Source of the DNA: Flagellimonas sp. CMM7
Lineage (GTDB): Bacteria > Bacteroidota > Bacteroidia > Flavobacteriales > Flavobacteriaceae
DNA length: 64,000 nucleotides
Assembly (NCBI RefSeq): GCF_021390195.1
Contig: NZ_CP090003.1
Span: 1 to 64,000 of the forward strand
Direction: 5' to 3'
Each line of letters starts with the position of its first letter. Position 1 is the stretch's first letter. The position numbers and the translations under genes were made by a program. Positions 28,088 through 37,310 of the stretch are shown piece after piece. The notes beneath the pieces are model-generated. The model was not told where the DNA came from and ran no database searches. It saw only the letters and a program-made list of their open reading frames with translations.

Positions 28088-31000
28088 TTAATTAGGTAAC
28101 TTTTTGGAAGTCTTGTCTTTAGCAGTGAAACGGATTAGACTATCTTTTCCCATAATCTCCGTGGATTTTTGAAGTTCTGGTGGACTGATCTTCTTTTTTT
28201 TCTTTTTGAATACTTTCTGCATCAACTCTTTAAAACTATCAAAATCAACTTGGTACGATAGACCAAGACCTTGCGTATATCCTTGACGCTCTGCCAAGAA
28301 TTGTTGTATTTGGTTCTCTCTGTTAAATATTTTAGCGCTCAATGTGCCTTCTTCATTTAACAGTACTTGGACTTCTACATCTCCGGCAACAACCGTTTCA
28401 GATACCCCACCTACCGGTACTCCCACTCTTCCGTTGACCAAAACCCTATCTGATATTTGAGTTGAGACGGTCACCCCTATTCTATTTTCTGTTTGAATAT
28501 CCGCATTAGCATCTAAATATCCTTGTTCGTATGAAACCCCTAAATTGAACTTATCATTATCACCAGATAGGATTTGATTAAGAAGTCCCGATGCCGTTTG
28601 AATTAAATTACCAGTCACGGCTTGTTGATTGATACCTGTTTGTTCATTTACAAATGTTCCTTGAGCCAAAAGGAAGAATGCGTTACGTTCTTTAACCGTT
28701 GGATCTTGCAATCTATATTCCAGTTCTGATTGTACCACAGAATTGGTTCCCGGAAAATCAATATCAAAGTTAATATTGGGACTTTCCAACTCTCCATCTA
28801 AACGCACCACCACTTCTGTGGGTATTCTTGCTTTGTATCCTTGGTTATCCAATAGTGGTGCTGGATTGGCGTTAAGTGCATAGACCGCTTCCAAGTTAAG
28901 TTGTGCTGCCAATGGATCACGTTCCCAGAGAATTGTACCTCCTGGACGTACTTGAAATTTCTTATCAATTACACCACCATACCTGAAATTATACTCGCCC
29001 GTAACTGCAACAAACTCCCCATACATATTAAATTTTCCATTGGTGTTGATTTCTATAAGAAGGATACCTTCTCCAGTTCCCTTCAATGAGCTTCCTGTAC
29101 TCTGGTCCACCACTATTTCCACTTCAGCATCTGGAGTTACTGCCAAGTCAAAAGCCATTTCCAAACCCTGGTAATCCTTTAGCACTCGTTCTTCCTTAAA
29201 CGATTCTGAACCGGTCTTCTCAATAAAATTGATAAACGAATAATCTCCAACACTGGTTACATCACTAAGGGGTATTTTTAATGATGTTCCTCTGGCGGTT
29301 GTGGCATCAACTGCAATATTAAGGGCATCTGTAGACCCATAAATACTTCCTGTTCCATTTATAAAGCCAGTCCCATAATACAGCGCTTCTTCATCGAATT
29401 CCGTATTCAGAATCATAAAGCGATTGTTTTTTGTGTCCACATCCAAATCAAGCGACCAATCATCAAAAGCGGTGTGGTTTATAGTCCCATCCAATGTTGC
29501 TGTAGTACCTTCAACTACATCTGAAAGTCCAATATTGTCAAAGTAAAAAGTCTGGTCAAAAAGGCGAACCCGTGAATATGGTGCAAAATCATAATCCACA
29601 TTTAAATAAGGTATACCAATTCCTGCATCGTTTAAACTAAGTGCGCCATTTATTGATGGGTTAGAAATACCTCCAGTAATCTTAGCATTCCCACTAATAC
29701 TACCTCTAATGTTTGAAACTACCCCGTCCCCTAAAGCACTGAAAGGTTCAAGGCGAAAGTCGGTAAAGTTTGCGGCCAGATCCAACTGCCTATTATTGTT
29801 TTGGTTTGTAACATTACCATTTATACTCAACCGCTCTTTTCCATTATCATTCAAATACGTACTTACGCCAAATTGCGTTAAATCATTGTTTCCAAAAATG
29901 CCTATTTCTAAATCACCCTGACGGATTTTGTTAATACTAAAGTCCCTAACATTTAAACTGGAAGTTGGCAAATACTTGCCATCCTTTTGTAAAATATTGA
30001 GAAATCCATTTACTGACCCATCCAACTTTAGACTGTCTATTTCTGGGGTTATCTTGTTAAGCGAAACAATTTTAAACTGCAAATCCAAATCCTTGTATGT
30101 TGAATCTGCCAATTCTCCCCTAAGCCTTATTTGTTCACTATCATTATTATCCATCACAACATCTTCAATCCTGATGCTGTCCAAAGTTCTGTTGATGATA
30201 ACTTTATTCTTATTGTTTCCATCTTTATTAAGCACCCAAACATTGCCCTTAAAATTGACATCAGATTTTTTTAACCCGATTACCGATTTGTTTTCTTTAT
30301 TGAATGTATGATAGAAATTTAGGTTATAGCTATCGTTGTACTCACTTCCTCCCTTAAACTCTGTTCTAAAGAACAGGGTGTCTTTTAGTGTTGTGTTAAT
30401 AAGATTAAAATCCTTTACATCGTAGTAAACGGTGGACATGTCTTCAACCGAAACGAAGGTGTTAAACAATGGATTCTTATTATCAATTTTCAGCTCTATA
30501 TTATCAAAATCGTTTCCAAAAGCTTCAATACTCGGAGACTTAAAGGTGAGTTTAAAATCTCCTTCATCAGAAATTATGTTTCCTCGAATAAATGTATTGG
30601 GGTCAAAAACAACCTCAGGAAAAAATACATCAACTATTTTATTGTAGATTTTAAAATTAAAGCTGAGCCTTTGTCCTTCAGAAATCTCAAAAGGCTTATA
30701 GTTTGTATAGATACTACCTATGGAATTCTGCACCAACTTCCCTATTTCTTTTACCTTAAATTTTCCTTTTACATAGCCGGTAATAATATCGGGGGAGTTA
30801 ATTTCCACAGTTCTCACAGTGTCTTGGTCAAAAGAAGAGGATACAGCAAAATCATCAAAATAGTAGGTTTCGTTTTTATTTTGATACGTGGTATTTGAAA
30901 AACGTAATTGACCCATGATATTGTCGAGATTGGTCCCTTCAATATCCATATTTAAATCTCCCTTAAAAATAGATACACTGTCGTTGATAAAGTTTAATTT

Positions 31001-32527
31001 TTTAAGATCTGCATGTGCTACGGAAGCAATAAAGTTGAAGTTATTGGCATTATCTCCAAAATCAGCCAATCCTTTAAAATCAAATTGAAAGTTTTCATCA
31101 TTACTTACCAATGAACCATCAAAAAGCTTTTCTTTTAAAACACCAGATACTTTTAGATTGTTATATTCATAATCATTGAATTCCAATTTATATACTTCTC
31201 CAATAACCTCAGTGTTCAAATATTCGGCTATAAAGCCTTTACCTTCTACATTAACATCCATAGTTGCTAAACCCAGCTGATTGTTTTCCGCAAAGTTTCC
31301 TAAATCAAAATCTATGAGCGATACAAAACCAATGTAGGAAGCATCATCTATAGCTTGGATATTGGTCATTTGCAGATTGGTATAACTACTACCTATTGCT
31401 GTATTCAAGTTAATTTGTACATCTAAGGACGTTTCCGTCACCTCTGCATCTCCACGAATGGTAAACTGACCTAATTTTTGAATAGAGGAAGGGATGTTTT
31501 TCCCTAAAATATCTGGTAACAATGACCTTAGTTGGTAATAGCTGGATGTAAGATTGTCTATATCAGATCGCATGATAAATGGGGCCTCCTTGCTAAACAT
31601 GTTATCAAACTCAAAGTCTCCCCTAATACCAGTATTTTCGGATTGGATAAATAATTCTTTTACTTGTAACTTGTTTAATACCCCACTTACGTTTCCAGTA
31701 AATGAAACTACCTTATCTGTTCCAAATTCATTATAAAATGCATTGACTTCATTAAGTGCTATAGTAGATTCATTAAAATCTGCCGCTACATTGACCCGGT
31801 CCAAAAATTCTTTAAAATCTTCACGATTATAATTGAACACTAAGTCTCCTTTAATTTTAGATTCTTTGGTTTGAATTCTCAGCGAATCAAAACGCATCTG
31901 CTGTTTGGTATACTTAAAATCTGTAGAAAGGTTTTTTAATCGCAATCCCCTTTTTGTCTGTAGCGATAAACCATTAATTTTTAGGGTAACTTCTGGTCCC
32001 AGAACTTGAAAATCTTTTGCCAAGACATCCATACCTGTAAAATTCAATGTCTCTTGAAATTCCAAATTTTCATCAATAAGTTTAAATTTCCCTTCAGAAA
32101 TCTGTATTTCATCAGATGACATGAAGAAAGGAGGAGTACCTGGTGCTCTGGGTTGCCCATCATCCAATTTGGCAACAAAGACATCTAAGTTGGTATCCCT
32201 CTCATTTTTGTAGGTCTTCAGATTAAAGAACAGGCCATCCACATCAATATCACCAAACTCCATTTTACCATTGGCCATATTTCTAATGTTTAAAATAGAC
32301 GTGGTCAATTTCTCAATATAAACGAGAGTGTCCTTTTTATAATCTTCAACATAAATGCCCTTTATGCCTGTGTTTAGATTGAATAGGGATAAGCTAAGAC
32401 GGTCTATGGAAATATTAGTGCCAAACTCTTCGTTAAGGGATTTTGTGGCATATTTTGCCATTCTAGTTTGTACAGCCGGAATTGATAGTATCAACGAGCC
32501 CAATACCATTAGAAGCAGAATCGCCAA
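28088..32527 (-). CDS. tamB: TamB-like translocation and assembly module protein
   Basis: A protein of about 1479 residues with an N-terminal membrane anchor (AILLLMVLGSLILSIPAVQTR), a very long beta-repeat body and a C-terminal TamB/DUF490 domain (about 1040-1440) with GTILWERDPLAAQLNLEAVY and FELDIDFPG-like strands. TamB is an AsmA-like bridge from inner to outer membrane, linked to phospholipid transport and outer-membrane protein assembly. The start is unsure: the TTG at 32527 leaves no basic n-region, while the in-frame codons upstream as far as a TAA read SPIRKLRKILLRFI, just the basic stretch expected, yet contain no ATG. It is divergent from tsaD. Confidence 0.88.
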   Translation of the reverse strand: MAILLLMVLGSLILSIPAVQTRMAKYATKSLNEEFGTNISIDRLSLSLFNLNTGIKGIYVEDYKKDTLVYIEKLTTSILNIRNMANGKMEFGDIDVDGLFFNLKTYKNERDTNLDVFVAKLDDGQPRAPGTPPFFMSSDEIQISEGKFKLIDENLEFQETLNFTGMDVLAKDFQVLGPEVTLKINGLSLQTKRGLRLKNLSTDFKYTKQQMRFDSLRIQTKESKIKGDLVFNYNREDFKEFLDRVNVAADFNESTIALNEVNAFYNEFGTDKVVSFTGNVSGVLNKLQVKELFIQSENTGIRGDFEFDNMFSKEAPFIMRSDIDNLTSSYYQLRSLLPDILGKNIPSSIQKLGQFTIRGDAEVTETSLDVQINLNTAIGSSYTNLQMTNIQAIDDASYIGFVSLIDFDLGNFAENNQLGLATMDVNVEGKGFIAEYLNTEVIGEVYKLEFNDYEYNNLKVSGVLKEKLFDGSLVSNDENFQFDFKGLADFGDNANNFNFIASVAHADLKKLNFINDSVSIFKGDLNMDIEGTNLDNIMGQLRFSNTTYQNKNETYYFDDFAVSSSFDQDTVRTVEINSPDIITGYVKGKFKVKEIGKLVQNSIGSIYTNYKPFEISEGQRLSFNFKIYNKIVDVFFPEVVFDPNTFIRGNIISDEGDFKLTFKSPSIEAFGNDFDNIELKIDNKNPLFNTFVSVEDMSTVYYDVKDFNLINTTLKDTLFFRTEFKGGSEYNDSYNLNFYHTFNKENKSVIGLKKSDVNFKGNVWVLNKDGNNKNKVIINRTLDSIRIEDVVMDNNDSEQIRLRGELADSTYKDLDLQFKIVSLNKITPEIDSLKLDGSVNGFLNILQKDGKYLPTSSLNVRDFSINKIRQGDLEIGIFGNNDLTQFGVSTYLNDNGKERLSINGNVTNQNNNRQLDLAANFTDFRLEPFSALGDGVVSNIRGSISGNAKITGGISNPSINGALSLNDAGIGIPYLNVDYDFAPYSRVRLFDQTFYFDNIGLSDVVEGTTATLDGTINHTAFDDWSLDLDVDTKNNRFMILNTEFDEEALYYGTGFINGTGSIYGSTDALNIAVDATTARGTSLKIPLSDVTSVGDYSFINFIEKTGSESFKEERVLKDYQGLEMAFDLAVTPDAEVEIVVDQSTGSSLKGTGEGILLIEINTNGKFNMYGEFVAVTGEYNFRYGGVIDKKFQVRPGGTILWERDPLAAQLNLEAVYALNANPAPLLDNQGYKARIPTEVVVRLDGELESPNINFDIDFPGTNSVVQSELEYRLQDPTVKERNAFFLLAQGTFVNEQTGINQQAVTGNLIQTASGLLNQILSGDNDKFNLGVSYEQGYLDANADIQTENRIGVTVSTQISDRVLVNGRVGVPVGGVSETVVAGDVEVQVLLNEEGTLSAKIFNRENQIQQFLAERQGYTQGLGLSYQVDFDSFKELMQKVFKKKKKKISPPELQKSTEIMGKDSLIRFTAKDKTSKKLPN

Positions 32528-32611
32528 TATAAATCGTAACAGTATTTTCCTTAGTTTTCTGATAGGGCTTTATGTTTTACCTTTGCTTGACCAACTTTTG
32601 TTCCAAAACCT

Positions 32612-33640
32612 GTGGTAAATAAAAAAATATACATTCTTGCAATAGAATCTTCTTGCGATGATACTTCTGCGGCCATTTTGTGTAACACAAAAGTGTTAAG
32701 CAATGTAGTGGCAACACAAGAGGTACACAAGCAATATGGAGGTGTTGTTCCAGAATTAGCATCTAGAGCCCATCAACAAAATATAGTTCCCGTAGTACAT
32801 CAAGCCTTGGCCAAGGCAAATATCGATAAAAAACAACTATCTGCCATAGCTTTTACCAGAGGTCCAGGACTTATGGGTTCTTTATTGGTAGGAGCTTCTT
32901 TTGCCAAGTCATTATCACTGGGGCTGAACATTCCATTGATTGAAGTTAACCACATGGAAGCCCATATTTTAGCGCACTTCATTGATGATGAAAGCATGAC
33001 GACTCCAGAATTCCCTTTTTTGGGAATGACCATTAGCGGAGGCCATACTCAGATTGTCAGGGTAAACAATTATTTTGATATGGAAGTTCTTGGTGAAACG
33101 CTAGATGATGCCGTGGGCGAAGCTTTTGATAAAAGTGCAAAGTTAATGGGGTTACCATATCCAGGCGGGCCATTAGTAGACAAAAATGCACAACTTGGGA
33201 ACCCTAGAGCTTTTGACTTTCCAAAACCCAAAGTGGAAGGGCTTAATTTTAGCTTTAGCGGATTAAAAACAAGTATTCTGTATTTTATACAGCGAGAAAC
33301 AAAAAAGAATCCAGGTTTTGTCACGGAAAACATTAATGACATCTGTGCTTCGGTGCAGTATACGATACTAGAAATCCTAATGGATAAGCTCAAGCTTGCG
33401 GTAAAACAAACCGGGATTCAACAGATTGCCATAGGTGGTGGAGTTGCTGCCAATTCTGGAATACGAGCAAAACTAAAAGAAGCGGAAGAAACATTAGGGT
33501 GGAAAACTTACATCCCTAAATTTCAATACTGCACAGATAATGCGGCAATGATTGGTATTGTTGGTTATTTAAAGTTTTTAGAAAAACAATTCACGGACCA
33601 AAGCGTAGGAGCCAAAGCAAGGTATGCAATTGGCAGTTGA
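32612..33640 (+). CDS. tsaD: tRNA N6-adenosine threonylcarbamoyltransferase TsaD
   Basis: A 342-residue ASKHA-fold enzyme with ILAIESSCDDTSAAI, the iron-binding HMEAH (H114, H118), ISGGHTQIV, and GGGVAANSGIRAKL; the second metal region YCTDNAAMIG is present. It transfers the threonylcarbamoyl group to A37 of ANN-decoding tRNAs and is normally essential. The start is a GTG at 32612 (no ATG fits). A TACCTTTG box at 32578-32585 may be its -7 element. The tamB/tsaD divergent pair is seen elsewhere in Flavobacteriaceae. Confidence 0.95.
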   Translation: MVNKKIYILAIESSCDDTSAAILCNTKVLSNVVATQEVHKQYGGVVPELASRAHQQNIVPVVHQALAKANIDKKQLSAIAFTRGPGLMGSLLVGASFAKSLSLGLNIPLIEVNHMEAHILAHFIDDESMTTPEFPFLGMTISGGHTQIVRVNNYFDMEVLGETLDDAVGEAFDKSAKLMGLPYPGGPLVDKNAQLGNPRAFDFPKPKVEGLNFSFSGLKTSILYFIQRETKKNPGFVTENINDICASVQYTILEILMDKLKLAVKQTGIQQIAIGGGVAANSGIRAKLKEAEETLGWKTYIPKFQYCTDNAAMIGIVGYLKFLEKQFTDQSVGAKARYAIGS

Positions 33641-33692
33641 CCATAGGTTTGATTAACTTTTAATCTCTACCTTTTCACTTTCAAATTTGAGA

Positions 33693-34019
33693 ATGGCATA
33701 TAATGAAGAAATAGCAACCAGAATTCGTCATGCATTGGCAATATTTCCAGAAGAATTTACCGAAAAGAAAATGTTTGGGGGAGTTGCCTTTTTATATAGT
33801 GGAAAAATGACGGTAGGTCCTGTAAAAAATGATTTGATGGTTCGCATCATAGGTGATAAAATGCCTGATGTTTTAGCACAAGAATTTGTAAGACCTATGG
33901 ATTTTACAGGCAAACCAATGAAAGAGTTTGTTTTTGTATCCCCTGAGGGTTTTAAAACTGAAGAACAACTTCAAAATTGGATTGAACTTGGTTTAGAACA
34001 CGCAAAAAGCAAATTATAG
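33693..34019 (+). CDS. TfoX N-terminal domain protein
   Basis: A 108-residue protein starting at the ATG at 33693 (a TTG two codons upstream is less likely). It has the TfoX-N pattern: KKMFGGVAFLYSGKMTVGPVKNDLMVRI and MKEFVFVSPEGF. In Proteobacteria, TfoX domains take part in competence control, but stand-alone N-domains in Bacteroidota have no known role. It is 3 bases upstream of rsmE and probably co-transcribed with it. Confidence 0.85.
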   Translation: MAYNEEIATRIRHALAIFPEEFTEKKMFGGVAFLYSGKMTVGPVKNDLMVRIIGDKMPDVLAQEFVRPMDFTGKPMKEFVFVSPEGFKTEEQLQNWIELGLEHAKSKL

Positions 34020-34022
34020 ATT

Positions 34023-34727
34023 ATGCAACTTTTTTACAACCCTTCCCTAGATAATAGTTTTAAACAGTTCTTTTTCTCCGCTGAGGAAAGTAAGCATATC
34101 TTAAAAGTACTGAGAAAGAAAGAGGGAGATGTTTTACACATTACCAATGGGAAAGGATACCTTTTTGAAGCTGAAATCCTGGTTGCGGATATTAGAAAGT
34201 GCAAAGCACAAATAATATCTACGGAAAAAAGTATTCCAAAACGCTACACACTTCATCTTGCTGTTGCTCCAACCAAAATGAACGACCGCTACGAATGGTT
34301 CTTGGAAAAAGCGACGGAAATAGGTGTAGATGAAATAACCCCCATCATTTGCGAACATTCTGAGCGAAAAATCCTAAAATTGGAACGAATGGAGCGAGTG
34401 TTGCAATCTGCTATGAAACAGTCGTTACAAACACATTTACCCAAATTAAATCCTGCAATTTCTTATAAAGAATTCATGAATCAAGAAATGAGTGGATTAA
34501 AATTTATTGCGCATTGTGATGAAGGTGAAAAAATGGAACTGAAAAGAAGGGTTGCGGCCGATAAAGACCTTATCATTCTTATAGGTCCTGAAGGTGATTT
34601 TTCAAAAACTGAAATAAATCTGGCATACGCCAAAGGTTTTGTCCCTGTATCTTTGGGAAACAACCGTTTACGGACCGAAACCGCAGCAATTGTTGCTTGC
34701 ACAACCGTTTCTATAATCAATAGCTAG
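34023..34727 (+). CDS. rsmE: 16S rRNA (uracil-1498-N3) methyltransferase RsmE
   Basis: A 234-residue SPOUT-class methyltransferase: N-terminal PUA-like region (SKHILKVLRKKEGD) and a knotted C-terminal SAM domain with LIGPEGDFSKTEI and VSLGNNRLRTETAAI. It methylates U1498 of 16S rRNA. The length is normal. The stop overlaps the stop of the convergent DUF1223 gene by 4 bases, so no terminator fits between them. Confidence 0.94.
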   Translation: MQLFYNPSLDNSFKQFFFSAEESKHILKVLRKKEGDVLHITNGKGYLFEAEILVADIRKCKAQIISTEKSIPKRYTLHLAVAPTKMNDRYEWFLEKATEIGVDEITPIICEHSERKILKLERMERVLQSAMKQSLQTHLPKLNPAISYKEFMNQEMSGLKFIAHCDEGEKMELKRRVAADKDLIILIGPEGDFSKTEINLAYAKGFVPVSLGNNRLRTETAAIVACTTVSIINS

Positions 34728-35509
34728 CTACTAATCTGAGCTTTTGCGGCACCAGTAATATCCAAGTCATCAGATTCTATAAGTATCATTAAGGTTAACT
34801 TGTCATTAGAGGATACAAGCTTGGGAATCGTAATTGAAGACGTTCCCTTTTTAGTTACAATGGGCACATACCTTTCCGCTACTACAATGTTACTGTTCTT
34901 CAAGGTTCTGTTTCTATTTTCTCCTCTTTTAACAGAAGTTGTCCTTTCATCCAATACCAAAATAACTTTAAGCTGCTTACCTACTAAATTACCTTCTATG
35001 GCATAATTAAATGCTATTGAATTTTGATTTGCTTCGCTAACATTCAAGTCTAAGGCATTATCGGTTTTTTTTGCTTTGTATTCATTTATCTTAGAATGCA
35101 TTTTTGATTGATTGGAACCTACAAAGTGTTCTTTTCCGTTGATGACCAACTGCGGAGTATAATTACTTCTGTACTGGAACTTTCTATTATAATCCCTTTG
35201 CTTTTTTGTATAAACAGATTTACTAAAAGGATCTTCCCAACCAATGTAGTTCCAATAGTCTACATGATAGGACAAGGCGTAAACATTTTCCGGGTATTGT
35301 TTTTTCACCTTTTCTAAAAGTACGTCCGCAGGTGGGCAACTGGAACAACCTTGCGAGGTAAACAATTCCAAAACTATCGAAGGTTCGTACAAATCACTTT
35401 TAGCCGCTTCGTTCTCAGGCTCAACTGCACGTTCTTTCTTGCCTGCGTAAAATGCCATAAGAGACATTGCCAGAAATGCCATGAAGGGAATTATGATTTT
35501 TTTAAACAT
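34724..35509 (-). CDS. DUF1223 family secreted thioredoxin-like protein
   Basis: A 261-residue protein with a signal peptide or anchor (IIIPFMAFLAMSLMAFYAG), then a thioredoxin-like domain with VLELFTSQGCSSCPPAD (C-S-S-C motif), YALSYHVDYWNYIGWEDPF and YTPQLVINGKEHFVGS. These are hallmark stretches of DUF1223. The CxxC suggests a redox role in the periplasm, but no substrate is known. It lies on the opposite strand to rsmE and the DUF4159 gene. Confidence 0.88.
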   Translation of the reverse strand: MFKKIIIPFMAFLAMSLMAFYAGKKERAVEPENEAAKSDLYEPSIVLELFTSQGCSSCPPADVLLEKVKKQYPENVYALSYHVDYWNYIGWEDPFSKSVYTKKQRDYNRKFQYRSNYTPQLVINGKEHFVGSNQSKMHSKINEYKAKKTDNALDLNVSEANQNSIAFNYAIEGNLVGKQLKVILVLDERTTSVKRGENRNRTLKNSNIVVAERYVPIVTKKGTSSITIPKLVSSNDKLTLMILIESDDLDITGAAKAQISS

Positions 35510-35548
35510 GAATACTGTATTTTTGATTTCTTAGTTATTCGTGGGAAA

Positions 35549-36199
35549 ATGAAACAACTTACCAAGCTATGTGGTTTTTTAACTTTTTTTGTGATAAGCC
35601 TTTGTCATGCCCAAGAAATCGCAATTCTAAAATACGGTGGCGGCGGGGATTGGTATTCCAACCCAACGGCTTTGCCAAACTTAATTCAGTTCTGCAATAA
35701 CAACATTGGCACCAAAATAAACCCAAAACCAGAAACGGTAGAGATTGGCAGCGTTTCTATATTTCAATATCCCTATCTCCATATGACTGGGCATGGAAAT
35801 GTTTTCTTTTCTGATGAAGAGGCAGAAAACTTGAAAACCTATCTATTGGCAGGTGGCTTTTTACATATTGATGATAATTACGGGATGGAGTCCTATTTAA
35901 GAAGAGAATTGGAAAAAGTGTTTCCAAATAAGCAGTTGGAAGAGCTTGGTGCTGATCACCCTATTTTTAATCAGAGATATCAATTCCCTGCTGGTCTGCC
36001 TAAAATCCATGAGCATGATGGAAAAAGACCTCAAGCCCTAGGTATTTTTGAAGAAGGAAGACTATTGTTGTTGTTCACTTTTGAAAGTGATTTAGGAGAC
36101 GGTTGGGAAGATCCATCCGTTCATAACGATCCAGAAGAAATTAGATTAAAAGCGCTACAAATGGGTGCCAATATTGTAGAATATGCCTTTAAAAGTTAA
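35549..36199 (+). CDS. DUF4159 family exported protein
   Basis: A 216-residue protein from the ATG at 35549, chosen because it opens a signal peptide (LTKLCGFLTFFVISLCHAQ); the frame stays open upstream, opposite the DUF1223 gene, but that part is not protein-like. Motifs: AILKYGGGGDWYSNPTALPNL, YLLAGGFLHIDDNYGME and DHPIFNQRYQFPAGLPKIHEHDG. DUF4159 has a glutamine-amidotransferase-like fold often next to MoxR/DUF58 genes; here those are absent. It is 3 bases upstream of the next gene. Function unknown. Confidence 0.85.
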   Translation: MKQLTKLCGFLTFFVISLCHAQEIAILKYGGGGDWYSNPTALPNLIQFCNNNIGTKINPKPETVEIGSVSIFQYPYLHMTGHGNVFFSDEEAENLKTYLLAGGFLHIDDNYGMESYLRRELEKVFPNKQLEELGADHPIFNQRYQFPAGLPKIHEHDGKRPQALGIFEEGRLLLLFTFESDLGDGWEDPSVHNDPEEIRLKALQMGANIVEYAFKS

Positions 36200-36202
36200 C
36201 GT

Positions 36203-37303
36203 ATGACTTCAAAAATAATATCCAAAGGGATTTTAAGAGCAGTAGCCATTATCGTTGGTGTTGTTCTTCTGGGCTACTTTTTATTTAAGATTCAATCTGT
36301 TTTGGCCTATTTGGCCATTGCCGCGGTAATTGCTCTTCTAGGTAGACCAGTAGTTCTTTTTTTAAGAAGAAAATTAAAGTTTCCCAACACGCTTGCAGTT
36401 ATACTGACAATGGTTTTTATGTTGGTTATTTTCCTTGGAATTCTAGCGCTCTTTATTCCTTTGATTTCTGAACAAAGTAAAAATTTATCACTATTGGACA
36501 TTGAAGCTTTAAAAGCAGATGTAAATACCCTTTACTTACAAATTCTTGAATATTTTGGCGCCACAACAGATAACGTTACCCATTTAATTGAAGACTCAGA
36601 TTTGGAGAAAAACGTTTTGGAAGGTTTAGATTTAGGATTCATTCCAGACTTTCTAAATTCATTTGTCAACATATTGAGCAATTTTAGTATTGGTCTTTTC
36701 TCAGTTCTTTTTATTTCATTTTTCTTTTTAAAGGACAGTAAGCTCTTTCAAAATGGAATGTTGACTTTTGTTCCCGATAACAGAGAAAGTAATTTGGTAA
36801 AATCTGTCGATAAAATCAATGGATTATTGTCCAGATACTTTGCCGGAATTTTACTTCAGCTTTTTATTTTATTCGTTATTTATACCATTGCACTTTTAAT
36901 TGCAGGTGTAGAAAATGCCATCGTGATTGCATTCCTTTGTGCCCTCTTTAACATCATTCCATACATAGGTCCAATCATCGGTGGTGCCATCATGATTACG
37001 TTGACCATGACCAGTTTTTTAGGAGCTGATTTTAGCACGGTGATTTTGCCAAAAGCACTGTACGTTTTTGTAGGTTTGATTATTGGTCAACTCATTGATA
37101 ATTTCTTTTCTCAACCCTTCATTTTTTCTACAAGTGTAAAGTCACATCCCCTAGAAATTTTTCTGGTAATCATTATTGCCGGTCTTGTATTTGGTATTGT
37201 TGGCATGGTCGTAGCAGTACCAGGATATACTGCAATAAAAGTGATTTTAAAGGAGTTTTTAGCCGAAAATTCCGTAGTGAAAAAGTTGACTAGAAACTTA
37301 TAG
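36203..37303 (+). CDS. AI-2E family membrane transporter
   Basis: A 366-residue membrane protein with about eight hydrophobic segments: two near the N-terminus, a soluble middle part (about 85-150) and a C-terminal bundle with the family stretch CALFNIIPYIGPIIGGAIM and HPLEIFLVIIIAGLVFGIVGMVVAVP. The AI-2E/PerM family exports small molecules or ions; transport of autoinducer-2 is shown for only a few members, so the substrate here is open. It is co-directional and tightly spaced with the DUF4159 and methyltransferase genes. Confidence 0.92.
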   Translation: MTSKIISKGILRAVAIIVGVVLLGYFLFKIQSVLAYLAIAAVIALLGRPVVLFLRRKLKFPNTLAVILTMVFMLVIFLGILALFIPLISEQSKNLSLLDIEALKADVNTLYLQILEYFGATTDNVTHLIEDSDLEKNVLEGLDLGFIPDFLNSFVNILSNFSIGLFSVLFISFFFLKDSKLFQNGMLTFVPDNRESNLVKSVDKINGLLSRYFAGILLQLFILFVIYTIALLIAGVENAIVIAFLCALFNIIPYIGPIIGGAIMITLTMTSFLGADFSTVILPKALYVFVGLIIGQLIDNFFSQPFIFSTSVKSHPLEIFLVIIIAGLVFGIVGMVVAVPGYTAIKVILKEFLAENSVVKKLTRNL

Positions 37304-37310
37304 TTTTAGT

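Noticed and set aside
35351..35548. 66-codon upstream extension of the DUF4159 gene
   Set aside because: It runs opposite the start of the DUF1223 gene and has no protein-like character, and the signal peptide begins at 35549.
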